From positions 2,046,001 to 2,110,000 of the forward strand of contig CP119316.1 of NCBI GenBank assembly GCA_029202985.1: a DNA stretch of 64,000 nucleotides, given 5' to 3'. This DNA is from Candidatus Andeanibacterium colombiense (lineage in GTDB: Bacteria; Pseudomonadota; Alphaproteobacteria; Sphingomonadales; Sphingomonadaceae). Below the pieces are notes generated by a model. The model was given only the letters and a program-made list of their open reading frames with translations, did no database searches and was not told the origin of the DNA. This document shows, in pieces, positions 18,660 to 27,006 of this stretch. The position numbers and the translations under genes are program-made. Each line of letters begins with the position of its first letter. Position 1 is the stretch's first letter.

Positions 18660-19466
18660 ATGCGCATCGGCAAGCAGGACCAGCCCTTCACCGCGATCGC
18701 GACCTCAGATGCGCACAGCATCACCGTGCGCGGCAAGGATCTGTGCGGAGAGATCATCGGCAAGATGGATTTCACCAGCTACTTCTGGTTCCTCGTTACC
18801 GGGATCGAACCGAACGAGGACCAGCTGTTCTTCGCCAATGCCGTGCTCTGCGCATTGGCCGAGCACGGGCTGGTGCCGAGCGTGGTCGCCGCGCGGATGA
18901 CCTATGCTGCGGCGCCCGAAGCGCTGCAGGGCGCGGTCGCCGCCGGGCTGCTCGGCTGCGGCAGCGTGGTGCTGGGCAGCGCGGAAGTCGCAGGGAAATT
19001 CTACGCCGAGTGCGTCGCCGACTGGAGGGAAAGTGGCGCCCCGGTCGAGGAAGTCGCCAAACGCAAAATCGTCGAACTGCGCCAAACCACCAAGGCGATC
19101 CCCGGCTTCGGCCACCCGCAGCATTCCGAAGGCGATCCGCGCGCGAACCTGCTGCTACAACTGGCGGACGAACGCCGCGTCTCGGGCGACCACGTCACGA
19201 TGATGCGCGCGCTCCAGGCCGCGCTGCCCGAAACGATCGGCCGCGCATTGCCGGTCAACGTCAACGGCCCGATCCCGGCGATCATGCTCGACGTCGGCTT
19301 CCCGCTCGCCGCGCTCAAGGGCATCGGCCTGCTCTGCCGCACCGCCGGGCTGATCGGGCATCTGACCGAAGAGGCTGAGCGCCCGATCGGCTTTATCCTG
19401 AGCGGCAAGGCGGCAGATGGGATCGAGTATGATGGACCCGCGGCCAATAGGCACTTGACGATGTAA
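18660..19466 (+). CDS. Citryl-CoA lyase / citrate synthase-like protein
   Basis: A 268-residue protein of the citrate synthase superfamily, shorter than true citrate synthase (about 430) and in the range annotated as citryl-CoA lyase. The catalytic-type region TKAIPGFGHPQHSEGDPRA near residue 142 matches the conserved histidine loop GFGHxxY of the family, and ALPVNVNGPIPAIMLDVGFP matches the later active-site segment. A good ribosome site AAGGAGAG precedes the ATG. It is divergent from a CaiB/BaiF CoA-transferase, and together they could activate and cleave a CoA ester. The stop codon falls inside the operator of the next genes. Confidence 0.8.
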   Translation: MRIGKQDQPFTAIATSDAHSITVRGKDLCGEIIGKMDFTSYFWFLVTGIEPNEDQLFFANAVLCALAEHGLVPSVVAARMTYAAAPEALQGAVAAGLLGCGSVVLGSAEVAGKFYAECVADWRESGAPVEEVAKRKIVELRQTTKAIPGFGHPQHSEGDPRANLLLQLADERRVSGDHVTMMRALQAALPETIGRALPVNVNGPIPAIMLDVGFPLAALKGIGLLCRTAGLIGHLTEEAERPIGFILSGKAADGIEYDGPAANRHLTM

Positions 19467-19483
19467 CCCTCAGGTGACATAAG
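19455..19483 (+). promoter_or_regulatory. Predicted promoter of the membrane protein/XRE pair
   Basis: TTGACG at 19455-19460, a 17-base spacer, and CATAAG at 19478-19483 form a sigma70-type candidate starting within the end of the citryl-CoA-lyase-like gene. The four-half-site operator at 19461-19500 covers the spacer and the -10, as expected for a repressed promoter. This is pattern-based and untested. Confidence 0.5.
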
Positions 19484-19500
19484 TCACCCATAGGTTACAT
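19461..19500. promoter_or_regulatory. 40 bp nested palindromic operator with four half-sites
   Basis: ATGTAACC (19461-19468), GGTGACAT (19473-19480), AAGTCACC (19481-19488) and GGTTACAT (19493-19500) are four copies of one half-site, consensus GGTKACWT, in the orientations minus, plus, minus, plus. The outer pair and the core of the inner pair (GGTGAC-ATAA-GTCACC) are perfect inverted repeats. Same-strand sites are 20 bases apart, about two helical turns. It lies just before the membrane protein/XRE operon (first ATG at 19514), so autoregulation by the XRE protein is the natural reading. Confidence 0.75.
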
Positions 19501-19513
19501 CGGAGCAGGTTTC

Positions 19514-19948
19514 ATGAACGATACGATGGATATGGTGGAGCGGATCACCCGCCGCCGCGCGCGGGTGGCGAGTGCGATGGGGGCGTTGTTCGTCGCGACC
19601 CAGCTGGCGCATCTGCACGAAGGACCGATGCGCACGGTCGATTACGTCGCGCTGGCCGGCTGGGCGGTGTGGGCGATGGTGCTGGTGGTGTTCGTGCTGT
19701 TCGGCGGCGGGCTGCTGCGCGGGCCGGCGGTGCGCGGGATGCTCAACGACGAAGGCACCGAGGCCAATCGCCGCAACGCGCTGATTACCGGCTTCTGGGC
19801 GATGTTCACCGCCGCCGTCGCCTTGTTCGCCAGCTCGTTCTACGAACCGCTGAGCGGACGAAGCGCGTTGCATATCGTGATAACCGCGGGTGTCGGTTTC
19901 GCGCTGCTGCGCTTCGGCATGCTCGAACGGCGCGCGCTTAGGGAATGA
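19514..19948 (+). CDS. Small four-helix membrane protein paired with XRE regulator
   Basis: A 144-residue inner-membrane protein not assigned to a characterised family. Four hydrophobic segments can be seen at about residues 18-34, 42-66, 92-112 and 119-137, with a basic N-terminus (RITRRRARVAS). GGAG sits eight bases before the ATG. Its stop overlaps the start of a 70-residue XRE-type regulator as ATGA, and a 40 bp palindromic operator lies just upstream, so the two form a compact self-regulated unit. Such pairs may sense membrane or redox state, but that is inference. The function is unknown. Confidence 0.8.
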   Translation: MNDTMDMVERITRRRARVASAMGALFVATQLAHLHEGPMRTVDYVALAGWAVWAMVLVVFVLFGGGLLRGPAVRGMLNDEGTEANRRNALITGFWAMFTAAVALFASSFYEPLSGRSALHIVITAGVGFALLRFGMLERRALRE

Positions 19949-20157
19949 GCGACGCGCTCGCCAACCGCATGCGCGCATTGCGCGACGCGCGTGGCTGGAC
20001 CCAGGCCGAGCTGGCCGCGCGCGTGGGTGTCAGCCGCAAGACCGTGAACACGATCGAGAACCGCGTGTTCGTGCCCTCGGCGCTGCTCGCGCTCAAGCTC
20101 GCCCGCGCGTTCGAGTGCCCGGTAGAGCAATTATTCTGGCTTGAGGTCGCGGAATAG
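19945..20157 (+). CDS. XRE/Cro-type helix-turn-helix regulator
   Basis: A 70-residue DNA-binding protein that is almost entirely one HTH_3 domain: NRMRALRDARGWTQAELAARVG, recognition helix VSRKTVNTIENRVFVP, and a final helix ending in CPVEQLFWLEVAE. It has no ligand domain, so any signal must come from the membrane protein encoded just upstream, with which it overlaps by four bases. The operator at 19461-19500 is its likely target. Small regulators of this sort resemble YozG-type proteins. Confidence 0.88.
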   Translation: MSDALANRMRALRDARGWTQAELAARVGVSRKTVNTIENRVFVPSALLALKLARAFECPVEQLFWLEVAE

Positions 20158-20258
20158 CGCCCGCTGCTTCGCTCTCCCACAACCCGCTTTCGCAGCTTGC
20201 CAAGCGGTCCCTCCCGCGCGCAGTCTAGTCAGACAGGCATAATGGGAGAGGTGCTGGG

Positions 20259-21947
20259 ATGAGTGCGGCAGAGTTCGATTACGTCGTGGTCGGCGGCGGA
20301 ACGTCGGGCGCCGCGCTCGCGGCGCGGCTGGGCGAGAGCGGCGCGGGGACGGTCTGCCTGCTCGAAGCCGGGGGCCAGGATACGCACCCGTTCATCCACG
20401 TACCGAGCTTCGTCGCGGCCGCGATCCATACCGAGCATCTCAACTGGAATTTCAAGACCGTGCCGCAGCCGGGCATGGCGGGACGGCAGATTCCGGTGCC
20501 GCGCGGCAAGGTGCTGGGCGGATCGGGCAGCATCAACGGCATGGTCTATTTCCGCGGCCACCCGACCGATTACGACGACTGGTCCGACCAGGGCGCGACC
20601 GGCTGGTCCTACGCCGAAGTGCTGCCCTATTTCACCCGCACCGAGAACAACGAGGACTATCCGGCAAGCGTGTTCCACGGCCACGGCGGCCCGATCAACG
20701 TCAAGGTGGTCGAAGGGCCGAATGCGCTCAACCATGCCTTCATGGACGGGCTCGCGAGCCTGCAATTCCCCTATTGCCCGGACTTCAACGGACCCAATTC
20801 CGAAGGCTACGGCCGCCGGCAGGGGCTGATGCGAGGCGGGCGGCGCGAGAGCACCTCGATCAATATGCTCCGGCCCGCAGTCAAGGCCTGCCAGGTCCAT
20901 GTCCAGACCGACGCGCCGGTGCGCCGGGTGTTGGTGGAGGACGGGCGCGCAAGCGGAGTCGAGCTGATCGACGGGCGGATCGTCGGCGCGCGGCGCGAAG
21001 TGATCCTCTGCGCCGGCGCGGTGCAGACCCCGCAGATACTGCTGCTCTCCGGCATCGGCCCGGCCGCGCATCTCAAGGAGATGGGGATAGACCTGGTCAA
21101 GGACGTCCCCGGCGTCGGCGAGAACTACCAGGACCATGTTGCCTCGCCGGTCCATATGGAAACGAAGAACACCACCTCCTACGGCCTGTCGTGGAAGGTG
21201 ATGCCGCGCGATATCTTCCAGCTGTTCCAGTACATCCTCACCCGCAAGGGTCCGCTGGCCGGGAACGTGTTCGAAAGCGTCGCCTTCCTGCGCACCGATC
21301 CATCGCTGGAGAAGCCTGACGTCCAGTTCGTGTTCCAGCCGGCCCGGCGGCTGACCAACCTCAAGATTCCGTTCCCGATTGGCCACGGCTACGCAATCAG
21401 CCCGGTCGCGCTCTATCCCAAGGCGCGCGGGACCTTGCGGCTGGCGAGCACCGACCCGTCCGCGCCGCCGTCGATCGATCCGAAACTGCTGAGCCAGCCG
21501 GGCGAGATCGACAGCCTCATCCGCGCGATCAAGATCGCCCGCAAGGTCTTCGCCAGCGAAGCCTTCGCCCCATACGGCGGGATCGAGGTCGCGCCCGGAT
21601 CCGAGGTCCAGAGCGACGAGGAGATCGACGCCTATATCCGCGCGACCGGCTACACAGTGCACCACCCTGTCGGCACCTGCCGCATGGGCAGCGACAAGGA
21701 TGCTGTGGTCGACCCCGAGCTGCGCTTCAACGGCATCGCCGGCCTGCGCATCGCCGATGCCAGCGTGATGCCGAATATCATCGGCGGCAACACCAACGCG
21801 CCTTGCGTGATGATCGCGGAACGGGCCGCCGATTTCATCCTCGGCAAGCCGCCGCTGCCCGCGGCCGAGCTGCCTCCGGAATCGGTCGCGCGCTACAAAT
21901 CGGGCACCGGTGGCGCGCCGAAAAAACCAAAAAAGAAAGCCGCCTGA
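20259..21947 (+). CDS. GMC family oxidoreductase (choline/alcohol dehydrogenase type)
   Basis: A 562-residue FAD enzyme that oxidises alcohols. The dinucleotide motif VVVGGGTSGAALAARL is at residues 6-21, LEAGG follows near 34-38, the GMC signature PRGKVLGGSGSINGMVYFRG lies near residues 82-101, and the C-terminal active-site histidine is in YTVHHPVGTCRMG near 467-479 with the partner asparagine in GGNTNAP near 509. The last residues form a lysine-rich tail (KKPKKKAA). No signal peptide is seen. It opens the plus-strand catabolic run and is followed by a palindromic repeat and an MBL hydrolase. The substrate is unknown. Confidence 0.9.
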   Translation: MSAAEFDYVVVGGGTSGAALAARLGESGAGTVCLLEAGGQDTHPFIHVPSFVAAAIHTEHLNWNFKTVPQPGMAGRQIPVPRGKVLGGSGSINGMVYFRGHPTDYDDWSDQGATGWSYAEVLPYFTRTENNEDYPASVFHGHGGPINVKVVEGPNALNHAFMDGLASLQFPYCPDFNGPNSEGYGRRQGLMRGGRRESTSINMLRPAVKACQVHVQTDAPVRRVLVEDGRASGVELIDGRIVGARREVILCAGAVQTPQILLLSGIGPAAHLKEMGIDLVKDVPGVGENYQDHVASPVHMETKNTTSYGLSWKVMPRDIFQLFQYILTRKGPLAGNVFESVAFLRTDPSLEKPDVQFVFQPARRLTNLKIPFPIGHGYAISPVALYPKARGTLRLASTDPSAPPSIDPKLLSQPGEIDSLIRAIKIARKVFASEAFAPYGGIEVAPGSEVQSDEEIDAYIRATGYTVHHPVGTCRMGSDKDAVVDPELRFNGIAGLRIADASVMPNIIGGNTNAPCVMIAERAADFILGKPPLPAAELPPESVARYKSGTGGAPKKPKKKAA

Positions 21948-21955
21948 CATGCTTC

Positions 21956-22037
21956 GTCATTGCGAGCGTAGCGAAGCAATCCAGGGCGGATTGCACTGCG
22001 CGCTGGATTGCCGCGGGGTTTCGCCCCTCGCAATGAC
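21956..22037 (-). repeat. 82 bp palindromic repeat, copy 1
   Basis: The ends are GTCATTGCGAG and CTCGCAATGAC, with inner arms GCAATCCAG and CTGGATTGC, so the unit folds into one long hairpin. It is inverted relative to copy 2 (the arm with CGCGGGGTTTCGCCC is on the right here). It sits between the GMC gene and the MBL gene. Confidence 0.9.
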
Positions 22038-22067
22038 AGGTTGTAAGGCCGCCTGAGGAGAGCAAGG

Positions 22068-22958
22068 ATGGCGAAGGAACACGTCAAGAGCTGGAAGGTC
22101 GGCGACTGCACGGTCAGCCGGATCGTCGAGGTCTGGGACTTCAAAGACAACATCAATATGACCATGACCAATGCGACGCCTGAAGAGGTGATCGCGATGG
22201 AGTGGCTGCATCCGCATTATGCGACCCCGGACGGCCAGCAGCGGATGAACTTCCAGGGCTTCGTGGTGCAGACCCCGACCAAGGTGATCGTGGTAGACAG
22301 CTGCATCGGCGCCGGGCGCGACCGCCAGTTCGACGTGTTCACCAACCTTCCCGAAGGCTTCCTCGAGGATCTCGAAAGCCTCGGCATCGGCCGGGGCGAC
22401 GTCGACATCGTGATGTGCACCCATCTCCACTTCGACCATGTCGGCTGGAACACCTACAAGGACGCCGCGACCGGCGAATACCGGCCGACCTTCCCCAACG
22501 CCCGCTATCTGTTCGGCAAGACCGAGTTCGAGGCGTGGAAGGACATCCGCAACGATGGCATCCACCATCCCGGCCACATGATCGAATGCGTCGATCCGAT
22601 CGTCGCGCTCGGCCTCGCCGATCTGATCGAGGCCGATCATGTGATCTGCGACGAACTCTATTGCGAGCCGAGCCACGGCCACACGCCGGGGCACGTCCAT
22701 GTCCGCATCTCGTCGAACGGCGAGGAAGCGGTGATCACCGGCGATCTGATGCATCACCCGATGCAATGCGCGATGCCCGAACGCGATGCCACCTTCGACA
22801 TGGACAAGGATGCCGGGCGCGCGAGCCGCCTGCGCTTCATCGACAAATACACCGACAGCGGCGTGCTGGTGATCGGCGCGCATTTCGCCGAGCCGACCGC
22901 CGGCCATATCCGCCTCCACGGCGAGGGCGACCGGCGCTTCGACGGGCTGGGACTCTAG
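22068..22958 (+). CDS. MBL-fold metallo-hydrolase
   Basis: A 296-residue metallo-beta-lactamase-fold enzyme with a dinuclear zinc motif THLHFDHVGW near residues 117-126, a further histidine in PSHGHTPGHVHV near 205 and an aspartate in VITGDLMHHP near 225. Cytoplasmic, with no signal peptide. The fold hydrolyses lactones, thioesters, esters and phosphodiesters; the length and motif are closest to lactonase-like or quorum-quenching types. It is three bases upstream of the P450 gene and therefore co-transcribed with it. Copies 1 and 2 of the palindromic repeat bracket this gene plus the P450. Confidence 0.87.
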   Translation: MAKEHVKSWKVGDCTVSRIVEVWDFKDNINMTMTNATPEEVIAMEWLHPHYATPDGQQRMNFQGFVVQTPTKVIVVDSCIGAGRDRQFDVFTNLPEGFLEDLESLGIGRGDVDIVMCTHLHFDHVGWNTYKDAATGEYRPTFPNARYLFGKTEFEAWKDIRNDGIHHPGHMIECVDPIVALGLADLIEADHVICDELYCEPSHGHTPGHVHVRISSNGEEAVITGDLMHHPMQCAMPERDATFDMDKDAGRASRLRFIDKYTDSGVLVIGAHFAEPTAGHIRLHGEGDRRFDGLGL

Positions 22959-22961
22959 GCG

Positions 22962-24137
22962 ATGGCGAAGGAACTTCCCGACTATCCGCTCGACATCTTC
23001 ACCCCTGCCGCGGTGCGCGATGCGCGCGCGGTGGACGATGCGTTGCGCGAAACCGCGCCCGCCGTGCGCCTGCACGACGGCACGGTGATGATCGCGCGGC
23101 ACGAGCATGTGACCAAGGGCCTGCTCGACTGGCAGACCTTCTCCTCCGCCTCGCGCCCGTGGCACGATCCCAATTCGCCGCGGCCCGAAATCCTGCTGAC
23201 CGACGATCCGCCGCGCCATACGCAGGTGCGCAAGGTCGTCGCCGATGCGCTCAGCCCCCGCGCGCTCGACCGGGTGCGGACGATCTTCGCCAATGCCGCC
23301 GAGGAATTCGTCGGCGAATTGCGCGGCCGCGAGACCGTGGATGCGGTCGGCGAGATCACCCAGGCCTATATCTTCCGCGTGCTGCCCGACATCCTCGGCC
23401 TGCCGCAGGAAGGGCGCCACCATATGCACGGCTTTTCGCAGATGGTGTGGGCAACGATGGGTCCACCGGGCGAATTATTTGACGAGGCGATGGACGCCGA
23501 TTTCTCGGGCGTGATCCAGTGGCTCGAAACCACTTGCGAACGCGACGCGATCGACCCGGAAGGGATCGGTGCCGAGTTCTTCCGCGCGGCCGACCGTGGG
23601 CAGGTGACTATGGCGGAGGCGAAACTGCTGCTGCAGACCGTGCTCAGCGCCGGGGCCGACACGACCTATCTCACCATGGCCAATGCGATCCGCGCCTGGG
23701 CGATGTTCCCGGGGGAATACGAGAAGCTGCGCGCCAATCCGAAGCTGCTGCGCAACGCCTTCGACGAATCTCTCCGCTGGGATTCCCCCAGCCGCATGGC
23801 CGGGCGCATTGCGACGAAGGATGTCGAGATCGGCGGCTATCTCGTTCCCGAAGGTAGCCGCTGCGGGCTGATGTTCGCCGCCGCCAACCGCGATCCGCGC
23901 TTCTGGGACGATCCCGAGGCCTATCGGATCGAACGCGACACGAAGCATTCGCTCGGCTGGGGCTACGGCGTCCACGGCTGCGTCGGCCGGGTGCTGGCGC
24001 AGATGGAGGCGACCGCGCTGCTCGGCACGCTGGTCAGTCAGGTCGAAGGCTTTACTCTCGCGGGCGAGTACGAGCCGTGGATGACCACGGTCGGCCACGG
24101 CCCGATGCGCCAGCCGGTGCGGCTGACATTTGCCTAG
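22962..24137 (+). CDS. Cytochrome P450 (CYP199-like bacterial class)
   Basis: A 391-residue soluble P450. The I-helix AGADTT is near residue 228, ExxR is ESLRW near 268, and the haem-ligand loop is GWGYGVHGCVGR with Cys340; the usual phenylalanine at the loop start is replaced by tryptophan-glycine. The N-terminal half (WQTFSSA, DDPPRHTQVRKVV, LSPRALDRVR) resembles the CYP199/para-substituted benzoate group by my reading, which is not proof. It needs a ferredoxin and reductase; a reductase is at 2837 but no ferredoxin is in the window. It lies three bases after the MBL gene. The expected reaction is hydroxylation or O-demethylation of a small ring compound. Confidence 0.88.
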   Translation: MAKELPDYPLDIFTPAAVRDARAVDDALRETAPAVRLHDGTVMIARHEHVTKGLLDWQTFSSASRPWHDPNSPRPEILLTDDPPRHTQVRKVVADALSPRALDRVRTIFANAAEEFVGELRGRETVDAVGEITQAYIFRVLPDILGLPQEGRHHMHGFSQMVWATMGPPGELFDEAMDADFSGVIQWLETTCERDAIDPEGIGAEFFRAADRGQVTMAEAKLLLQTVLSAGADTTYLTMANAIRAWAMFPGEYEKLRANPKLLRNAFDESLRWDSPSRMAGRIATKDVEIGGYLVPEGSRCGLMFAAANRDPRFWDDPEAYRIERDTKHSLGWGYGVHGCVGRVLAQMEATALLGTLVSQVEGFTLAGEYEPWMTTVGHGPMRQPVRLTFA

Positions 24138-24148
24138 CCCTCCCCCTC

Positions 24149-24230
24149 GTCATTGCGAGGGGCGAAGTCCCGCGGCAATCCAGAGCGTGTTGCATAGCGC
24201 CCTGGATTGCCGCGCTACGCTCGCAATGAC
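24149..24230 (+). repeat. 82 bp palindromic repeat, copy 2
   Basis: Same end arms GTCATTGCGAG/CTCGCAATGAC and inner arms GCAATCCAG/CTGGATTGC as copy 1, in the opposite orientation. It starts 12 bases after the P450 stop and ends 20 bases before the second MBL gene. It could act as a transcript-stabilising or attenuating hairpin inside the run. Confidence 0.9.
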
Positions 24231-24250
24231 GAAGCTGGTATGATCGAAGC

Positions 24251-25060
24251 ATGAGCGCCCCCGTCACCCGCATCGACGCGATCCGCTATGCGCGCCATGA
24301 ACGCCCCGCGGCGCAGAACTTCAACGCCCCGGTCGACGACCATGATCTGCCGATGCCGCTCGACTATTTCATCTGGGCAATCCACCGGGACGGCCATCCG
24401 CCGCTGATCGTCGACACCGGCTTCGGCGAAGATGCGGCGGTCGCGCGCGGGCGCACGATGATCCGCCCGGTGGTGCAGGGGCTGCGCGATGCGGGGATCG
24501 ATCATCTGCTGGTCGAACACGTGATCCTGACCCACCTTCACTACGACCATGCCGGATCGCTCAGCTCGTTCCCCAACGCCCATTTCCACGTGCAGGACGC
24601 CGAACTGGCCCATGCGACGAGCCGCGCGATGTGCGACCACGGCATCCGCGCGCCGTTCGATGGCGAGGCGGTCGCCCAGCTCGTGCGCAAGCTCTATGCC
24701 GACCGGGTGGTGTTCCACGCCGGCGACGAGGCGTTCGCCCCCGGCATCGCGCTTCGCCTGTGCCCGGGCCACACCGCCGGGCTGATGGTGGTGTGCTGCG
24801 AGACCGACCGCGGCACGGTGGTGCTCGCGAGCGACGCCGCGCATCTTTACGCCAATATCGCCCGCAGCCTGCCCTTCCCGATCTATCTCGACGAACCCGA
24901 ATACCGCGCCGCACAGCAGCGCGCGCTAAGCCTCGCGGGCGGATCGCTCGACCATCTCATTCCCGGCCACGACCCGCTGGTGCTCGCCGCTTTCCCCTCG
25001 GAGAACGGCATCGCCCGGGTCGATCTGCCGCCGCATAAACCTGTCTCGGAGTATCTATGA
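24251..25060 (+). CDS. N-acyl-homoserine-lactonase-like MBL hydrolase
   Basis: A 269-residue metallo-beta-lactamase-fold protein. The metal motif THLHYDHAGS is near residues 94-103, later ligands are in CPGHTAGLM near 175 and ASDAAHLYANI near 197, and a final histidine is in HLIPGHDP near 240. This motif order and length match AttM/AiiA-type lactonases, which open homoserine lactone and other gamma-lactone rings. It overlaps the following dehydrogenase by four bases (ATGA). In this catabolic context a substrate-derived lactone is as likely as a quorum signal. Confidence 0.82.
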   Translation: MSAPVTRIDAIRYARHERPAAQNFNAPVDDHDLPMPLDYFIWAIHRDGHPPLIVDTGFGEDAAVARGRTMIRPVVQGLRDAGIDHLLVEHVILTHLHYDHAGSLSSFPNAHFHVQDAELAHATSRAMCDHGIRAPFDGEAVAQLVRKLYADRVVFHAGDEAFAPGIALRLCPGHTAGLMVVCCETDRGTVVLASDAAHLYANIARSLPFPIYLDEPEYRAAQQRALSLAGGSLDHLIPGHDPLVLAAFPSENGIARVDLPPHKPVSEYL

Positions 25061-25950
25061 CCACCATCGGCTTCATCGGCCTCGGGCGCATGGGCGCCAA
25101 TATGTCCGCGCGCCTGCTCGACCATGCCGACGAGCTGATCGTCCATGATCTGTCGGCGGAGGCAGTGCAGTCGCTGGCCGACCAGGGCGCGGCCACGGCC
25201 GGATCGGCGAAGGAACTGGGCGACCGCTGCGACATCGTGTTCGTCAGCCTGCCGACCCCGCCGATCGTGCGCGGGGCGGTGCTGGGCGCAACCGGCATCG
25301 CGCAGGGCGGCCGGGTGAAGATCGTCTGCGATCTCTCGACCTCGGGTCCCAAGCTGGCGATCGACCTCGCCGAAGCTCTGGCGACCAAAGGCATCGCCAG
25401 CATCGACGCGCCGGTTTCGGGCGGGATCAAGGGTGCGAAGGACGGCACGCTCGCGATCATGGCCTCGGGCCCGCAAGCGGCATACGACACGGTCGAGCCG
25501 TTGATCGCGCGCATGGGCCGCGTGTTCTACATGGGCGAAACCCCCGGTGCGGGCCAGACGATGAAGCTGGTCAACAATTTGCTCGGCGCGGTCGCGATCG
25601 CGGTCACTTCGGAAGGCATGGCGATGGGGATCAAGGCTGGGCTCGATCCGGCGAAGATGATCGACGTGCTCAACAGCGGCACCGGCATCAATTCCGCCAC
25701 GCGCGACAAATGGCCCCGCGCGGTGCTGCCGCGGACCTTCGACTTCGGCTTCGCCGCCGCGCTGAGCCTCAAGGACACGAAGCTGTTGCTCGACGAAGCG
25801 GAAGGGATGGGGGTGCCGCTGCCGCTGGGCGAGATCGTACGCGATTATCTCGAAACCGCGCTGGCCGATTACGGGCCCGATGCCGATTTCACCGCCATGG
25901 CCAAGGTGGCGGAAAAGAACGCCGGGCTGGATCCAGAGCGCAGCGCATGA
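25057..25950 (+). CDS. NAD(P)-dependent dehydrogenase, 3-hydroxyisobutyrate dehydrogenase family
   Basis: A 297-residue beta-hydroxyacid dehydrogenase. The cofactor motif GFIGLGRMGANMSARL is at residues 5-20, the substrate loop DAPVSGGIKGAKDGTL near 125-140, and the catalytic lysine is in MKLVNNLLG near 170. Members oxidise 3-hydroxyisobutyrate, tartronate semialdehyde and similar acids. It is coupled to the lactonase-like gene by a four-base overlap, suggesting that the hydroxy acid released by lactone opening is its substrate. That link is inferred from position. Confidence 0.88.
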   Translation: MTTIGFIGLGRMGANMSARLLDHADELIVHDLSAEAVQSLADQGAATAGSAKELGDRCDIVFVSLPTPPIVRGAVLGATGIAQGGRVKIVCDLSTSGPKLAIDLAEALATKGIASIDAPVSGGIKGAKDGTLAIMASGPQAAYDTVEPLIARMGRVFYMGETPGAGQTMKLVNNLLGAVAIAVTSEGMAMGIKAGLDPAKMIDVLNSGTGINSATRDKWPRAVLPRTFDFGFAAALSLKDTKLLLDEAEGMGVPLPLGEIVRDYLETALADYGPDADFTAMAKVAEKNAGLDPERSA

Positions 25951-26057
25951 CCGCTATCCTTCGCTAGCTTGCCAACGCCCCTCTCCGTCGCATAGACTTC
26001 GCTCCAAGGCCCGTCACGAGGCCGGTCGCGACCCGCGGCCACGGAGGATAACGGCGC

Positions 26058-26996
26058 ATGGCGCTTCTGGAACAGCTCAGCACCACCGAGGTCGCGCTGC
26101 GCGATCGCGTGCCCTTCTGGAACGGCATCGCGCAGATGTTCGCCCCGATCCGGGTCGAGCCGCTTGGCGAATTGCCGTTCGAAGGGCGGCTTTACCGCAG
26201 CAAATTGCGCGAATGCGAATTGCTCTCGCCCTGTTCGAGCCCGGCGCGGATCTACAGCGGTCCGGATCACGAACAGGCGGGTGTGCTGAACATCCAGCTG
26301 CAGCACAAGGGGCGCACCACCACCCACACCGGCGGGCGCACCGCGCTGGTCGAGGAGGGCGATTTCCTGCTGTTCGACCCGACCAAGCCCCATTGGCAGA
26401 CCTTCGAGCAACATACCCAGGCGATCGTGGTGCGCGTCCCGCTGGCGATGGCAGAGGAGCGCATGCCGCATCTGCGCAACCAGGTCGGGATCGTGATGAG
26501 CGGGCGGCACGGCGCCGGGGCGCTGTTCTCCAATTTCCTGCGGCGGGCGTGGGACGAACTCGAGCACGAGGGCGGCGGCGAGTGGATCGACGGGCTGAGC
26601 GATGCGATCTGGCCGCTGCTCGACATGGCCTATGCCGGCACCCGCCCCGGGCTCGAGCCAAACCGCCGGGACGAGCGCCGCCGCGCACTGTTCGAAGCGG
26701 TCGAGGCCGAATTGACCGATCCCGAACTCGACGTCCACCGCCTGGCCCGGCGGATGGCGGTCTCGCCGCGCTATGTGCAGATGTTGTTCGCCGAACTCGG
26801 CACCACCCCGCGCGCGTTTATCCAGAACCGCCGGCTCGAACTCGCCGCTCGCCGCCTGACCCGCGAAGGCGGCGACGTGACGGTGACCGACGTCGCCTAC
26901 GATGTCGGGTTCAACGATCTGTCGAGCTTCTGCCGTGCGTTCCGCAAGCGCTTCGAAACCAGCCCGCGCAATTATCGCGCGGGCCAGCGGGGCTGA
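26058..26996 (+). CDS. AraC family transcriptional regulator
   Basis: A 312-residue regulator. Residues about 10-180 form an AraC-binding-like domain, and two helix-turn-helix units occupy about 215-310, including LARRMAVSPRYVQMLFAELG and the family signature DVAYDVGFNDLSSFCRAFRK. It follows the catabolic run on the same strand after a 107-base gap holding a ribosome site (GGAGGATAA), so it probably has its own promoter and controls the run from 20259. Its stop lies in a palindrome shared with the convergent pal-like gene. Confidence 0.9.
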   Translation: MALLEQLSTTEVALRDRVPFWNGIAQMFAPIRVEPLGELPFEGRLYRSKLRECELLSPCSSPARIYSGPDHEQAGVLNIQLQHKGRTTTHTGGRTALVEEGDFLLFDPTKPHWQTFEQHTQAIVVRVPLAMAEERMPHLRNQVGIVMSGRHGAGALFSNFLRRAWDELEHEGGGEWIDGLSDAIWPLLDMAYAGTRPGLEPNRRDERRRALFEAVEAELTDPELDVHRLARRMAVSPRYVQMLFAELGTTPRAFIQNRRLELAARRLTREGGDVTVTDVAYDVGFNDLSSFCRAFRKRFETSPRNYRAGQRG

Positions 26997-27006
26997 GCGG
27001 GCTCAG
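26993..27006. other. 14 bp dyad at convergent stops
   Basis: CTGAGC-GG-GCTCAG contains the stop of the AraC gene and of the convergent lipoprotein gene. It may be a minimal shared hairpin; no T-tract follows, so a terminator role is uncertain. Confidence 0.35.

Noticed and set aside
20229..21950. A 573-residue minus-strand open frame over the GMC gene
   Set aside because: The GMC oxidoreductase motifs are on the plus strand; the antisense frame has no recognisable family or ribosome site.
24251..25060. A quorum-quenching system based on the AHL-lactonase-like protein
   Set aside because: There is no LuxI/LuxR gene nearby, and the gene is coupled to a catabolic dehydrogenase, so a pathway lactone is at least as likely.
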